From Paragemmobacter ruber (GTDB lineage Bacteria > Pseudomonadota > Alphaproteobacteria > Rhodobacterales > Rhodobacteraceae): a stretch of 64,000 nucleotides of DNA. The notes under the pieces are model-generated. The model did not search any database. It saw nothing but the letters and a program-made list of their open reading frames with translations, and had not been told where the DNA came from. Below, piece after piece: positions 1 through 8,160 of this stretch (position 1 is its first letter; every line of letters starts with the position of its first letter). Where the stretch lies: NCBI RefSeq assembly GCF_009908315.1, contig NZ_JAAATW010000001.1, forward strand, positions 248,001 through 312,000, read 5' to 3'. The position numbers and the translations under genes are program-made.

Positions 1-275
1 CAATCCAGGATCTGGGTCACGATCGCGCCCATAGGCGGCATGCCCGCCGGTTCGGCCGGCACCAGCGCGATGCGGCCGCCCTCGGCCTTGACGGCGGTCG
101 CGATGGGCAAGCGCCCGCCCTCCCAGACCAACCAGCCGGAATCTCCCGGCTGCCCCCCGCCGGTGGCGTAAAAGAGGCTGCGGTCGCAGATTACGCCGCC
201 CTCGGCGGTATGGGCGATCACCGTCGCCTTGGCCTCGCGCAGATAGGCGTCGCTGCGAAACAACGGCTCGGTCAT
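1..275 (-). CDS. Alanyl-tRNA editing protein, AlaX-like (partial, C-terminus outside window)
   Basis: Only the first ~91 codons are present; the gene runs off the left edge. The protein begins MTEPLFRSDAYL and carries LFYATGGGQPGDSG near residues 35-48, the signature at the start of the threonyl/alanyl-tRNA synthetase second additional domain of free-standing AlaX editing proteins. Such proteins hydrolyse mischarged Ser- or Gly-tRNA(Ala) in the cytoplasm. The zinc-binding histidines expected further on are not in the window. Its ATG overlaps the stop of the upstream MscS gene (ATGA, 272-275), so the two are probably translationally coupled. Family call is firm; substrate is inferred. Confidence 0.8.
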   Translation of the reverse strand, partial: MTEPLFRSDAYLREAKATVIAHTAEGGVICDRSLFYATGGGQPGDSGWLVWEGGRLPIATAVKAEGGRIALVPAEPAGMPPMGAIVTQILD

Positions 276-2926
276 CCTGCGGCCTCCTCACTCCCGCTGT
301 CGCGCGCCCGGGTGGCGGTGCGTGGCATCGGATCCCCGGCCTCTTGCGCCGGCGAGGCAGGTGCCAACCCGCGCAGTGCGCGACCCAGGGCATCCACGTT
401 GCGCAGGTAAACCTCGGTCTGCGCGAAGGGGATCTCGATCCCTTCTTCTTCGAAACGCTTGACGATCTGGTGGTTCACCTCGGTGCGCACCGACAGCGAG
501 AAGTTCACATCCCGCAGGATCATGCGGATTTCGAAATTCATCGCATCGGCGCCAAATCCCATGAAGGCCACCAGTGGCGGCGGGTTCAGCACGGCCAGTG
601 GTTGCGCCTCGGCAATCTCGCGCAGGACACGCTCCACCTTGCGGGTGTCGGTCCCGAAAGCCACCGAAACGGGCACGATCAGCCGCCCGGAAAGGTTGAA
701 CCTTGTCCAGTTCGTCACCTGCTGCGTCACCAGATCGGCATTGGGTACGATGACATCCGAACGGTCGAAGGTCTGGATCCGCGTGGAACGGACCGAGATG
801 GATTTCACCGTCCCCTGAACCTGCCCGACCTCGATCCAGTCGCCTTCGCTGACGGGGCGTTCGATCAGAAGGATGATGCCCGACACAAAGTTCGACACGA
901 TGTTCTGCAGGCCGAAACCGATGCCCACAGACAGCGCACCGGCAACGATGGCAAGGCCCGACAGATCAATCCCGGCAAAGTTGATGGCGATGAGCGCGGC
1001 AAGGAAAATGCCGATATAGCCCACCCCCGACACGATCGCATTCTGCCCGCCCTGATCCAGCGTCGTGCGGGGCAGCACCGATCCGCGAAGCGCCCCCTGG
1101 AACAGCCGCGTCACGGCATAGCCCACGGCGAAGATCACGGCAAAGATCAGGAAATCGGTGGGCGAGACGCGCGTCTGGCCGATCTGGAACCCGTTCAGGA
1201 AGCGCTGCCACAACTCGGTGATATCGGCCAGCCGCGCCCCCCAGACCAGCGCGAACAAAGGCAGCGATGCCAGCGTCATCGCAAAGCCGATCAGCACGGG
1301 GATCAGCCCGTCCTGATCCGCGGCATCGGATTTGGTGACCAAGCCGTAAAGATCGCCCACCAGACGTTGGGCTACGAACAAAAGCGCCACCAGACCCAGC
1401 GAGATCACCGAAGGGAAAACAAGCGCGGTCGCGGCTGCAATATAGCCGATCGCCCCCAGCACCACGCCGGCAAGGCCCGTCAGCATCACCCCCCGCGCCA
1501 AGAGGCCCAGCACGCGCAGGCCGATGCTCGGCCCTTCTTCCCCGGCCGCCACGCTGCGCACATGGCGGCGCAACAGCTGCCCCATGCGGAAGATCAGCAC
1601 CGCCATCGTGGCAAGCAACGGAAAACCCAGCACCGCATTCGCGGTATCGCTGGCCCGCAACTCGGCCATGACAACCTGCAAGACAGCCTCAACCCCCAGC
1701 ACAAGGCCAATGGTGCGGGCCAGAAACCGCCCCTCGGCCCTGCGCTCGGGCACCTCGATGCCGGACAGGTCGATCCCGTCATCGAAGGGAAAGATCGTGG
1801 TGCCCAGCCAGTTCGCCGCCACCATCGTGAAGACGACGCCCGGCAGCAGGACGGCCAGTTCCGATCCGACCCGCCCGAACAGCCCGGTCAAAAGCAAGGC
1901 CTGGCTCAGGGCAATCGCGCCAAGCGTGGGCAGTACGACCTGCATCATAGAAAGAAGCAGCAGCACGACCCGCCGCCCGCGCGCCGTGCGCGGCAGGGGC
2001 AATCTGCGCTGCAACGGCGCCAGCACGCGCCGCGATTGCGAGATGAGGGCAAGGCCAAGCGCACCCAGCAGCACGATCAGCGGCAGATTGTCCACCAGCG
2101 CCTCGCGCCCATCCCCTTGCGTCCAGCGCGAGCTTGTCTCGGTCCATAGCGCCACGGTCGCATCGCGCAGGAACGCCAGCCCGGCCGGCCAGTTCGCCGG
2201 ATTGATGGGCGAAGGCCAAAGCTGCAAAAGCTGGCTCGCCTGCCGCTCGCGCAGCACACGGTCCACTTCGCCGATCAGGCCATCGGCGCGGCGATAGGCC
2301 TCTTCCGCGGCAATGCCCGGCGCCTGCAATCGGACAAGCTGATCGGAAAGCTGCTGCCTTCGCGTCGCGATTTCGGCCGCCTCCGTTTCGCCCTCGGCGG
2401 GCGCAGGGCCAAGGGCGGCGATCTGGTCGCGCAGGGTGGCGATGCGGGTGGAGTTGGTGTTCTGCGCCACCAGAAAGGCGGCGCGCCAATCCACGATCTG
2501 CGTGCGCAGGTTATCAAGGATCCGGCTGTCGACATCGGGATTTGCCAGCACCGACTCGGCCCGCTCGGCCGCACGTTCCCATGCCGCGTAATCAAGCGTC
2601 GAACCGCTGCGCCCCTGCCCCTTGGACACTACCACGGTGGTGCCCTGCGGCGTGACGGTGACGGTCGGTGCGGCTGCCGGGGGGCTCTGGGCGGGAGCTT
2701 GCCCCGTGGGTGTCTCTGCCGTGGCGCCGGGCTGTGCGCTGTCGTCCTGCGCCGCAGGGGCATCCGCAGGGGCCTCCTGCTGCGCAAGGGCGGGCAGCGC
2801 GGGGCCAAGCGCCACAGCCATCACCATGACCGCCAGCCATGACCGCCACCCGGCAAGGGCCTTGCGTCCGGCCTCGTGCCTCAGGTCCCGGGGCGCGCGC
2901 CCATCGCGCAGGTCCTGCGCTGTCAT
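272..2926 (-). CDS. Large MscS-family mechanosensitive channel with periplasmic N-terminal region
   Basis: An 884-residue protein. A signal-like hydrophobic stretch (about residues 28-48, ending PALAQQ) is followed by a low-complexity Pro/Ala segment and a helical periplasmic region like DUF3772, then roughly ten membrane segments and a C-terminal MscS core. The pore-lining Gly/Ala-rich helix and start of the beta domain are recognisable near residues 650-690 (SVGIGFGLQNIVSNFVSGI, then the GDWIEVG region). Likely role is release of solutes on hypo-osmotic shock, in the inner membrane. The start ATG overlaps the cysK stop (ATGA at 2923-2926). It is much longer than MscS itself (~286 aa), resembling MscK/YbdG-size homologues. 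Confidence 0.9.
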   Translation of the reverse strand: MTAQDLRDGRAPRDLRHEAGRKALAGWRSWLAVMVMAVALGPALPALAQQEAPADAPAAQDDSAQPGATAETPTGQAPAQSPPAAAPTVTVTPQGTTVVVSKGQGRSGSTLDYAAWERAAERAESVLANPDVDSRILDNLRTQIVDWRAAFLVAQNTNSTRIATLRDQIAALGPAPAEGETEAAEIATRRQQLSDQLVRLQAPGIAAEEAYRRADGLIGEVDRVLRERQASQLLQLWPSPINPANWPAGLAFLRDATVALWTETSSRWTQGDGREALVDNLPLIVLLGALGLALISQSRRVLAPLQRRLPLPRTARGRRVVLLLLSMMQVVLPTLGAIALSQALLLTGLFGRVGSELAVLLPGVVFTMVAANWLGTTIFPFDDGIDLSGIEVPERRAEGRFLARTIGLVLGVEAVLQVVMAELRASDTANAVLGFPLLATMAVLIFRMGQLLRRHVRSVAAGEEGPSIGLRVLGLLARGVMLTGLAGVVLGAIGYIAAATALVFPSVISLGLVALLFVAQRLVGDLYGLVTKSDAADQDGLIPVLIGFAMTLASLPLFALVWGARLADITELWQRFLNGFQIGQTRVSPTDFLIFAVIFAVGYAVTRLFQGALRGSVLPRTTLDQGGQNAIVSGVGYIGIFLAALIAINFAGIDLSGLAIVAGALSVGIGFGLQNIVSNFVSGIILLIERPVSEGDWIEVGQVQGTVKSISVRSTRIQTFDRSDVIVPNADLVTQQVTNWTRFNLSGRLIVPVSVAFGTDTRKVERVLREIAEAQPLAVLNPPPLVAFMGFGADAMNFEIRMILRDVNFSLSVRTEVNHQIVKRFEEEGIEIPFAQTEVYLRNVDALGRALRGLAPASPAQEAGDPMPRTATRARDSGSEEAAG

Positions 2927-3957
2927 GCGTCCTCGAACACCGTGGGGATCGCCCGCGGCGCACGGTCAAGCCAGGCCGGAACCGGCAGGCCTTTTTCCTT
3001 CAGGAACGCGGGGTTGTAGAGCTTTGACTGATAGCGGTTGCCGTAGTCGCACAGGATCGTCACGATCGTGTGGCCCGGCCCCATGTCGCGCGCCATGCGG
3101 ATCGCGCCCGCGATGTTGATGCCCGACGATCCGCCAAGGCAGATGCCTTCTTCCTGCAACATGTCAAAGACAAGGGGCAGCGCCTCGGCATCCGGGATGC
3201 GATAGCTGAAATCCGGCTTGAACCCTTCGAGGTTCGCCGTGATGCGCCCCTGCCCGATCCCTTCGGTGATCGACGTGCCGGGGCTTTCCAACACGCCCGT
3301 GGTGTAGAAGGAATGCAGCGCCGCGCCCTCGGGATCGGCCAACCCGATCTTCACGCCCCGGGGTTGCAACGCCATGCCGACACCGGCAAGCGTGCCGCCC
3401 GATCCCACCGCGCAGATGAAGCCATCCACCTTGCCCCCGGTCTGATCCCAGATTTCCGGCCCCGTCGTTTCGATATGCGCCTGACGGTTGGCCACGTTGT
3501 CGAACTGGTTCGCCCAGATCGCCCCGTTCGGCTCTGTCCGTGCCAGAGCCTCGGCCAGACGGCCGGAATAGCGGACATAGTTGTTGGGGTTCTTGTAGGG
3601 CGCGGCCGGCACCTGCACCAGTTCCGCCCCGGCCAGCCGCAGCATGTCTTTCTTTTCCTGGCTTTGCGTTTCGGGGATCACGATCACCGTGCGGAACCCC
3701 ATCGACGCCCCCACCAGCGCCAGCCCGATGCCGGTATTGCCTGCTGTCCCCTCGACGATCGTGCCACCGGGCTTCAACGCGCCCCGCGCCACCGCGTCCC
3801 GGATGATGTAAAGCGCGGCGCGATCCTTCACCGATTGCCCCGGATTGAGAAACTCGCACTTGCCCAGAATGGTGCAGCCCGTCATTTCGCTGGCATGCTT
3901 CAGCTTGATCAGGGGCGTGTTGCCGATCGTCTCGGCCAGATCGCTGTAAATCCGCAT
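2923..3957 (-). CDS. cysK: Cysteine synthase A (O-acetylserine sulfhydrylase)
   Basis: 344 residues of fold-type II PLP enzyme. The Schiff-base lysine is K44 in GQSVKDRAA; the substrate loop EGTAGNTGIGLA and the phosphate-binding GSGGTLAG are present. It makes L-cysteine from O-acetylserine and sulfide in the cytoplasm. AAGGA lies about 10 nt before the ATG. It is a little longer at the C-terminus than E. coli CysK (323 aa). In Rhodobacter sphaeroides a cysK gene is known to contribute to high-level tellurite resistance together with trgAB; here trgAB lie about 4-5 kb away on the same strand. Confidence 0.93.
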   Translation of the reverse strand: MRIYSDLAETIGNTPLIKLKHASEMTGCTILGKCEFLNPGQSVKDRAALYIIRDAVARGALKPGGTIVEGTAGNTGIGLALVGASMGFRTVIVIPETQSQEKKDMLRLAGAELVQVPAAPYKNPNNYVRYSGRLAEALARTEPNGAIWANQFDNVANRQAHIETTGPEIWDQTGGKVDGFICAVGSGGTLAGVGMALQPRGVKIGLADPEGAALHSFYTTGVLESPGTSITEGIGQGRITANLEGFKPDFSYRIPDAEALPLVFDMLQEEGICLGGSSGINIAGAIRMARDMGPGHTIVTILCDYGNRYQSKLYNPAFLKEKGLPVPAWLDRAPRAIPTVFEDA

Positions 3958-4094
3958 CGGGGCTGTCCTTCACCTTTTGCCCAACGTGTAGGCGCAGGCG
4001 GCGGGAATCTCAAGCCATGCAGGGCAATCGAGCGGTTTCACCCCACGCTTCCCGCCCAAACAGTTTCAAATAATTTCAGTGAGCGGATGCTGAC

Positions 4095-4144
4095 AGCCGG
4101 CCCTATCGTGCACGGCTACCGAAAGCCCGGCGAAAAGACCGGGC
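4095..4144 (+). promoter_or_regulatory. Possible structured leader of the nucleobase permease gene
   Basis: The 268-bp gap before the permease has an AT-rich stretch near 4064-4080 that could be a promoter, then two consecutive stem-loops: AGCCG (4095-4099) pairing with CGGCT (4113-4117), and GCCCGG (4125-4130) pairing with CCGGGC (4139-4144) around an A-rich loop. Xanthine (NMT1) riboswitches occur before such permeases in Proteobacteria, but I cannot match the conserved internal loops from memory, so this is only a candidate. Confidence 0.25.
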
Positions 4145-4225
4145 GCACTAACCGGACCGCTCGCCCGAGGGGGGCCGCGGAGACGGCGCGAAGAACAGCA
4201 CCCCTCAGGGAAAGGAACGAAACGC

Positions 4226-5713
4226 ATGACCCAGGCGGTCCATCCGGTAGACGAGGTTCTACCAACCCCCAAGCTCTTCACCCTTGGTCTTCAGCATGTG
4301 CTTGTGATGTATGCCGGCGCCGTTGCGGTGCCCCTGATCATCGGACGCGCGCTGAAACTGGAACCGGCCGATGTGGCCTTCCTGATTTCGGCCGATCTCT
4401 TTGTCTGCGGCCTTGTCACGCTGATCCAATCGCTGGGCGCGACGCAATGGTTCGGCATCCGCCTGCCGGTGATGATGGGCGTGACCTTTGCGGCCGTAGG
4501 GCCGATGGTGGCCATGGCGAACACGAATGGCGGGCCAGAAGGCGCGCGGGCGATCTTTGGCGCGATCATGGCAGCGGGCGTCATTTCCATACTCGTCGCG
4601 CCCTTCATCAGCCGGATGCTGCGCTACTTTCCGCCAGTCGTGACGGGGACGATCATCCTTGTGATCGGCGTCAGCCTGATGCGGATTGGCATCAACTGGA
4701 TCTTCGGAAACCCCGTCGGCCCCACCGCGCCGCAGATCGTGAACCCGGCCCATGCGGCGTGGCTCTCTTCCGTGACAGAAGGGCTGGCCGCTGGAAGCGC
4801 GACGGGCATCGCCCCGCCACCGGAAGGGCTGGCGCTGGCGGCACGGATGGACAATCCTGCCTACGCGCCCTTGGGCAACATCGCCGTGTCCACGGTCGTG
4901 CTGCTATCAATCCTTCTGATCGCCCGCTTCGGCAAAGGCTTCGTGGCAAACATCTCGGTCCTCCTCGGGATCGTCGTCGGGGCGGTGATTGCGGTGGCGA
5001 CGGGCGCCATGACCTTTGACAAGGTGGGAGAAGCAGCATGGTTCGGGCTGATCACGCCGTTCCACTTCGGGGCGCCGATCTTTGATCCCGTGATGATCCT
5101 GACCATGGTTCTGGTGATGATCGTGGTGATGATCGAATCAACCGGCATGTTCCTTGCGTTGGGCGACATGACGGGACGGAAGGTCAGCCAGCCGATGCTG
5201 TCGGCCGGGTTGCGAACCGATGGTCTGGGCACGTTGATCGGGGGCATCTTCAACACCTTCCCCTACACTTCCTTCTCGCAAAACGTGGGGTTGGTGGGCG
5301 TCACGGGGGTGCGGTCGCGCTATGTCTGCGTGGCCGGGGGCATCATCCTGATCGTGCTGGGCCTTGTGCCGAAGATGGGTGCGCTGGTGGAAAGCGTGCC
5401 GACCATGGTGCTGGGCGGTGCGGGGCTGGTGATGTTCGGCATGGTCGCGGCGACCGGCATCCGCATCCTTGCGGGCGTCGATTTCGCCCGGAACCGAAAC
5501 AACCTGTTCGTCGTGGCGGTCAGCCTTGGCTTCGGGATGATCCCGCTGATCGCCCCCAACTTCAAGATGTGGATGCCCCATGCGATCCACCCGCTGATCG
5601 AAAGCGGCATTCTGCTTGCCTCTGTCGCGGCGGTGCTGCTGAACGCCTTCTTCAATGGCGCGACCCTGAACGAAGACGACATCAAGGCCGCTGCCGCCGC
5701 CGCCGATCATTGA
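4226..5713 (+). CDS. NCS2-family uracil/xanthine:cation symporter
   Basis: 495 residues with about 12-14 hydrophobic segments starting at residue ~18. Family signatures are the early GLQHVLVMYAGAVAVPL segment and the later SQNVGLVGVTGVRSR motif (QNxG...T), which shapes the substrate site in UraA/UapA/XanQ-type transporters. It imports a nucleobase with protons across the inner membrane; I cannot decide between uracil, xanthine and other purines. AAGGA is about 10 nt before the ATG. It stands alone, with a possible structured leader in front and a strong bidirectional terminator behind. Confidence 0.9.
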   Translation: MTQAVHPVDEVLPTPKLFTLGLQHVLVMYAGAVAVPLIIGRALKLEPADVAFLISADLFVCGLVTLIQSLGATQWFGIRLPVMMGVTFAAVGPMVAMANTNGGPEGARAIFGAIMAAGVISILVAPFISRMLRYFPPVVTGTIILVIGVSLMRIGINWIFGNPVGPTAPQIVNPAHAAWLSSVTEGLAAGSATGIAPPPEGLALAARMDNPAYAPLGNIAVSTVVLLSILLIARFGKGFVANISVLLGIVVGAVIAVATGAMTFDKVGEAAWFGLITPFHFGAPIFDPVMILTMVLVMIVVMIESTGMFLALGDMTGRKVSQPMLSAGLRTDGLGTLIGGIFNTFPYTSFSQNVGLVGVTGVRSRYVCVAGGIILIVLGLVPKMGALVESVPTMVLGGAGLVMFGMVAATGIRILAGVDFARNRNNLFVVAVSLGFGMIPLIAPNFKMWMPHAIHPLIESGILLASVAAVLLNAFFNGATLNEDDIKAAAAAADH

Positions 5714-5729
5714 GACAAGGCAAACAAAA

Positions 5730-5760
5730 GGGCGGCGATCCCTGATCGCCGCCCTTTTTT
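5730..5760. terminator. Bidirectional intrinsic terminator
   Basis: Perfect 11-bp stem GGGCGGCGATC (5730-5740) with GATCGCCGCCC (5744-5754), loop CCT, followed by a T-run on the plus strand. On the minus strand the stem is followed by TTTTGTTT. It separates the convergent permease and aminotransferase genes. Confidence 0.92.
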
Positions 5761-5777
5761 CATTTTCTTACAATGGC

Positions 5778-7178
5778 TTATTCGGCCTTGGCGACAAGCA
5801 ATCCGTCCGCCTTCAGCCCGGCATAGCTTTCATCCAGCGACTTCTTCGCCCGTTCGATCAGGGTATCAATCTCGCCCGGCGTGATGACCAGCGGCGGCGC
5901 GATGATCATGCGGTCGCCCACATGGCGCATGATCAGGTTGTTGGCAAAGCACCGCTCGCGCGTGCGCAGGCCGACAGTGCCCGCCTCGGAGGCGAATTTC
6001 GCGCGCTTGGCCTTGTCGGGCGTCAGCGCGATGGAACCCATCAGACCCACGAGTTTCGCTTCACCCACCAGCGGGTGGTCGGCCAGCGCGTCCCAGCGTT
6101 CCTTGAGGTAGGGGTGCGCCACATCGCGGACATGGTCGACGATGCCCTCTTCCTGAATGATCCGCAGGTTTTCCAGCGCGACCGCCGCGGCCACGGGGTG
6201 GCCGGAATAGGTGTAGCCGTGGAAGAATTCGCCCCCTTCCGCCACGACCGCCGCCACCTCGTCGCAGACGATGGAGCCACCGATGGGCTGATAGCCCGAG
6301 GACAGGCCCTTGGCGATCGTCATGATATGCGGCTTGATCCCGAAGGTTTGCGAACCGAACCAGTTGCCGGTGCGGCCAAAGCCGGTGATGACCTCATCCG
6401 CGATCAGAAGGATGCCGTATTTGTCGCAAATCCGTTGGATTTCAGGCCAGTAGGTAGCGGGCGGGACGATCACGCCACCTGCGCCCTGAATGGGTTCACC
6501 GATGAAGGCCGCGACGTTTTCGACGCCGAGTTCGAGGATCTTGTCCTCCAACTGCTTGGCGCGTTCGATGCCGAAATCGGCCTCGGTCATCGCGCCGCCC
6601 TCACCCCACCAATAGGGCTGGTCGATATGGACGATGCCGTCGATCTTGCCGCCATGGGCATGGATCGGGGCCATGCCGCCCAGGCTGCCGCCGCCCATGG
6701 TGGAGCCGTGATAGCCGTTCTTGCGGGCGATGATGATGCGCTTGTCGGGCTGGCCCTTGACCTGCCAATAGCGGCGGACAAGGCGGATGTTGGTATCATT
6801 CGCCTCGGACCCCGAACCGGCAAAGAAGACGTGGTTCAGATCGCCGGGCGCGATCTCAGCCAGTTTGGCGGCCAGCGCGATGGCGGGGACGTGGGTCGTC
6901 TGGAAGAAGGTGTTGTAATAGGCCAGTTCTTCCATCTGGCGCGCCGCCACCTCGGCCAGTTCGCGGCGGCCATAGCCGATATTGACGCACCACAGGCCCG
7001 CCATGCCGTCGATGATCTGCTTGCCTTCGCTGTCGGTCAGCCAGACACCCTTGCCGCGGGTGATCACCCGCGCGCCCTTGGCCGCCAGACCGTTGGAATC
7101 GGTGAAGGGGTGCATGTGATGCGCGGCGTCGAGCGCCTGAAGTTCGGCGGTCGGCAGGTGGTTGGTGATCATGTTCAT
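5778..7178 (-). CDS. Class III PLP aminotransferase, putrescine/omega-amino acid type
   Basis: 466 residues starting MNMITNHLPT. Class III hallmarks: GSGSEANDTNIRL near residue 122, the D of LLIADEVITGFGR, and the PLP lysine in TIAKGLSSGYQPIGG. The sequence is closest in style to SpuC-like putrescine:pyruvate or beta-alanine:pyruvate aminotransferases common in this family. I chose ATG 7178 because GAGG lies 7 nt upstream (7186-7189); the longer reading frame from 7199 would need TTG. A GntR regulator gene lies upstream on the same strand and both promoters share a TTTGATCAA palindrome, which suggests local control. Substrate is inferred only from similarity. Confidence 0.87.
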   Translation of the reverse strand: MNMITNHLPTAELQALDAAHHMHPFTDSNGLAAKGARVITRGKGVWLTDSEGKQIIDGMAGLWCVNIGYGRRELAEVAARQMEELAYYNTFFQTTHVPAIALAAKLAEIAPGDLNHVFFAGSGSEANDTNIRLVRRYWQVKGQPDKRIIIARKNGYHGSTMGGGSLGGMAPIHAHGGKIDGIVHIDQPYWWGEGGAMTEADFGIERAKQLEDKILELGVENVAAFIGEPIQGAGGVIVPPATYWPEIQRICDKYGILLIADEVITGFGRTGNWFGSQTFGIKPHIMTIAKGLSSGYQPIGGSIVCDEVAAVVAEGGEFFHGYTYSGHPVAAAVALENLRIIQEEGIVDHVRDVAHPYLKERWDALADHPLVGEAKLVGLMGSIALTPDKAKRAKFASEAGTVGLRTRERCFANNLIMRHVGDRMIIAPPLVITPGEIDTLIERAKKSLDESYAGLKADGLLVAKAE

Positions 7179-7260
7179 GGCAGGGCCTCGCGGAATCAAC
7201 GGCCCGCCGGGACGACAGGCATTAGGGTGAGCATAGGGTCAAATCGGCGCACACTCAAGA

Positions 7261-7274
7261 AATTTGATCAAATT
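7261..7274. promoter_or_regulatory. Candidate GntR operator upstream of the aminotransferase
   Basis: A perfect 14-bp palindrome, AATTTGATCAAATT, lies 83 nt upstream of the aminotransferase start in otherwise GC-rich DNA. The core TTTGATCAA recurs in front of the adjacent gntR-type gene. Palindromes of this size are typical FCD/GntR targets. Binding is inferred. Confidence 0.6.
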
Positions 7275-7412
7275 CCGGCGCATTGCAGTCCTGCCTGCGG
7301 AAAAGCGTGCCTTTCCAAGGATCTGGCAAAAATCGGCGTGCAGCAACGCGTTCAACACCGCGTGCAGACAAGCGTATGCCAAAACGCGCGCCGCTTCGGC
7401 CCGGACGCCGGG

Positions 7413-8072
7413 TCAGACCCCGCCTTCGGCCTGCGCCTGACGGATCTGGTCGATCCCCTGCTGGATGTCGTTCTCGATGGCGCGCGCCAGCGCGGCCCGG
7501 TCGCCCGCCCGCATGGCGGCGAGCGCCTCTTCATGCCGGTCAGGCAGCGCCGCCGCGCCGTAGCGGGCGCAAACCACGCGCAGCGACGGCCCGAAACGCA
7601 GCCAGAGCCCGCGCGCGATATCGACAAGGATCGGCGCATCCGATGCCTCATACAGCGCGAAGTGGAAGGCGTGGTTGGAGCCAAGGTATTCCGACACCGA
7701 CCCCGCGCGGATGGCGCGGTCCACGTGATCGTCGATGGCCTCCAGCCGGTCGATCAGCGCGGGGGTGAGATGCGCCCCGGCCAGTTCGGCCAGTTTCGGC
7801 TCGACCGTCAGGCGCACGAAGGCCAGCTGATCGAGAAGCGCGGGCGTAAGCTGCGGCACGGCCACGCGGCGGTTGCCCTGCGGCATCAGCGCGCCTTCCG
7901 CCGTCAGGCGTCGGATCGCCTCGCGCACAGGTGTCATCCCGGCATCGAGGTCGCGGATCAACCCCTGGATCGTGACAGGCTGGCCGGGCAGCAGGTGGCC
8001 GAACAGGATCATGTCGCGCAGGCGGCCATAGGTCACCTCGTGCGATGGTATCTTCCGCGTGTCGTCGTCCAT
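7413..8072 (-). CDS. GntR-family transcriptional regulator, FCD (FadR) subfamily
   Basis: 219 residues. The N-terminal winged helix (about residues 10-75) contains the subfamily pattern YGRLRDMILFGHLLPGQ followed by GMTPVREAIRRLTAEGAL, with the recognition helix TPVREAIRRL. The C-terminal FCD all-helical effector domain (about 85-205) has acidic/histidine positions in HAFHFALYEAS and RHEEALAAM usual for metal-assisted ligand binding. It precedes the aminotransferase gene and is probably its regulator. A TTTGATCAA site about 47 nt upstream of its own start suggests autoregulation. The effector (polyamine or amino acid) is unknown. Confidence 0.9.
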   Translation of the reverse strand: MDDDTRKIPSHEVTYGRLRDMILFGHLLPGQPVTIQGLIRDLDAGMTPVREAIRRLTAEGALMPQGNRRVAVPQLTPALLDQLAFVRLTVEPKLAELAGAHLTPALIDRLEAIDDHVDRAIRAGSVSEYLGSNHAFHFALYEASDAPILVDIARGLWLRFGPSLRVVCARYGAAALPDRHEEALAAMRAGDRAALARAIENDIQQGIDQIRQAQAEGGV

Positions 8073-8118
8073 GCGCCCCGCCCTGCCTGACCAGCGACAC
8101 CTAACCCCGGCGCCTGCA

Positions 8119-8128
8119 TTTGATCAAG
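8119..8128. promoter_or_regulatory. Second copy of the candidate GntR operator, upstream of the gntR-type gene
   Basis: TTTGATCAAG, containing the 8-bp palindrome TTGATCAA (8120-8127), lies 47 nt upstream of the regulator start. It matches the centre of the perfect palindrome at 7261-7274. Two such AT-rich matches at both promoters of a regulator/target pair are unlikely by chance in this base composition. Confidence 0.5.
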
Positions 8129-8160
8129 TTGCAATGCTCTGGAAGGGCCCGGCGTCTATG

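Noticed and set aside
344-2149. 601-residue reading frame opposite the MscS gene
   Set aside because: Antisense to a gene with clear family motifs; His/Arg/Gln-rich composition is that of the GC-rich complement.
3070-5019. 649-residue frame crossing cysK and the permease gene
   Set aside because: It is antisense to cysK in its first half and out of frame inside the permease in its second half; no family character.
5922-8090. 722-residue frame opposite the aminotransferase and GntR genes
   Set aside because: Shadow of two well-supported genes.
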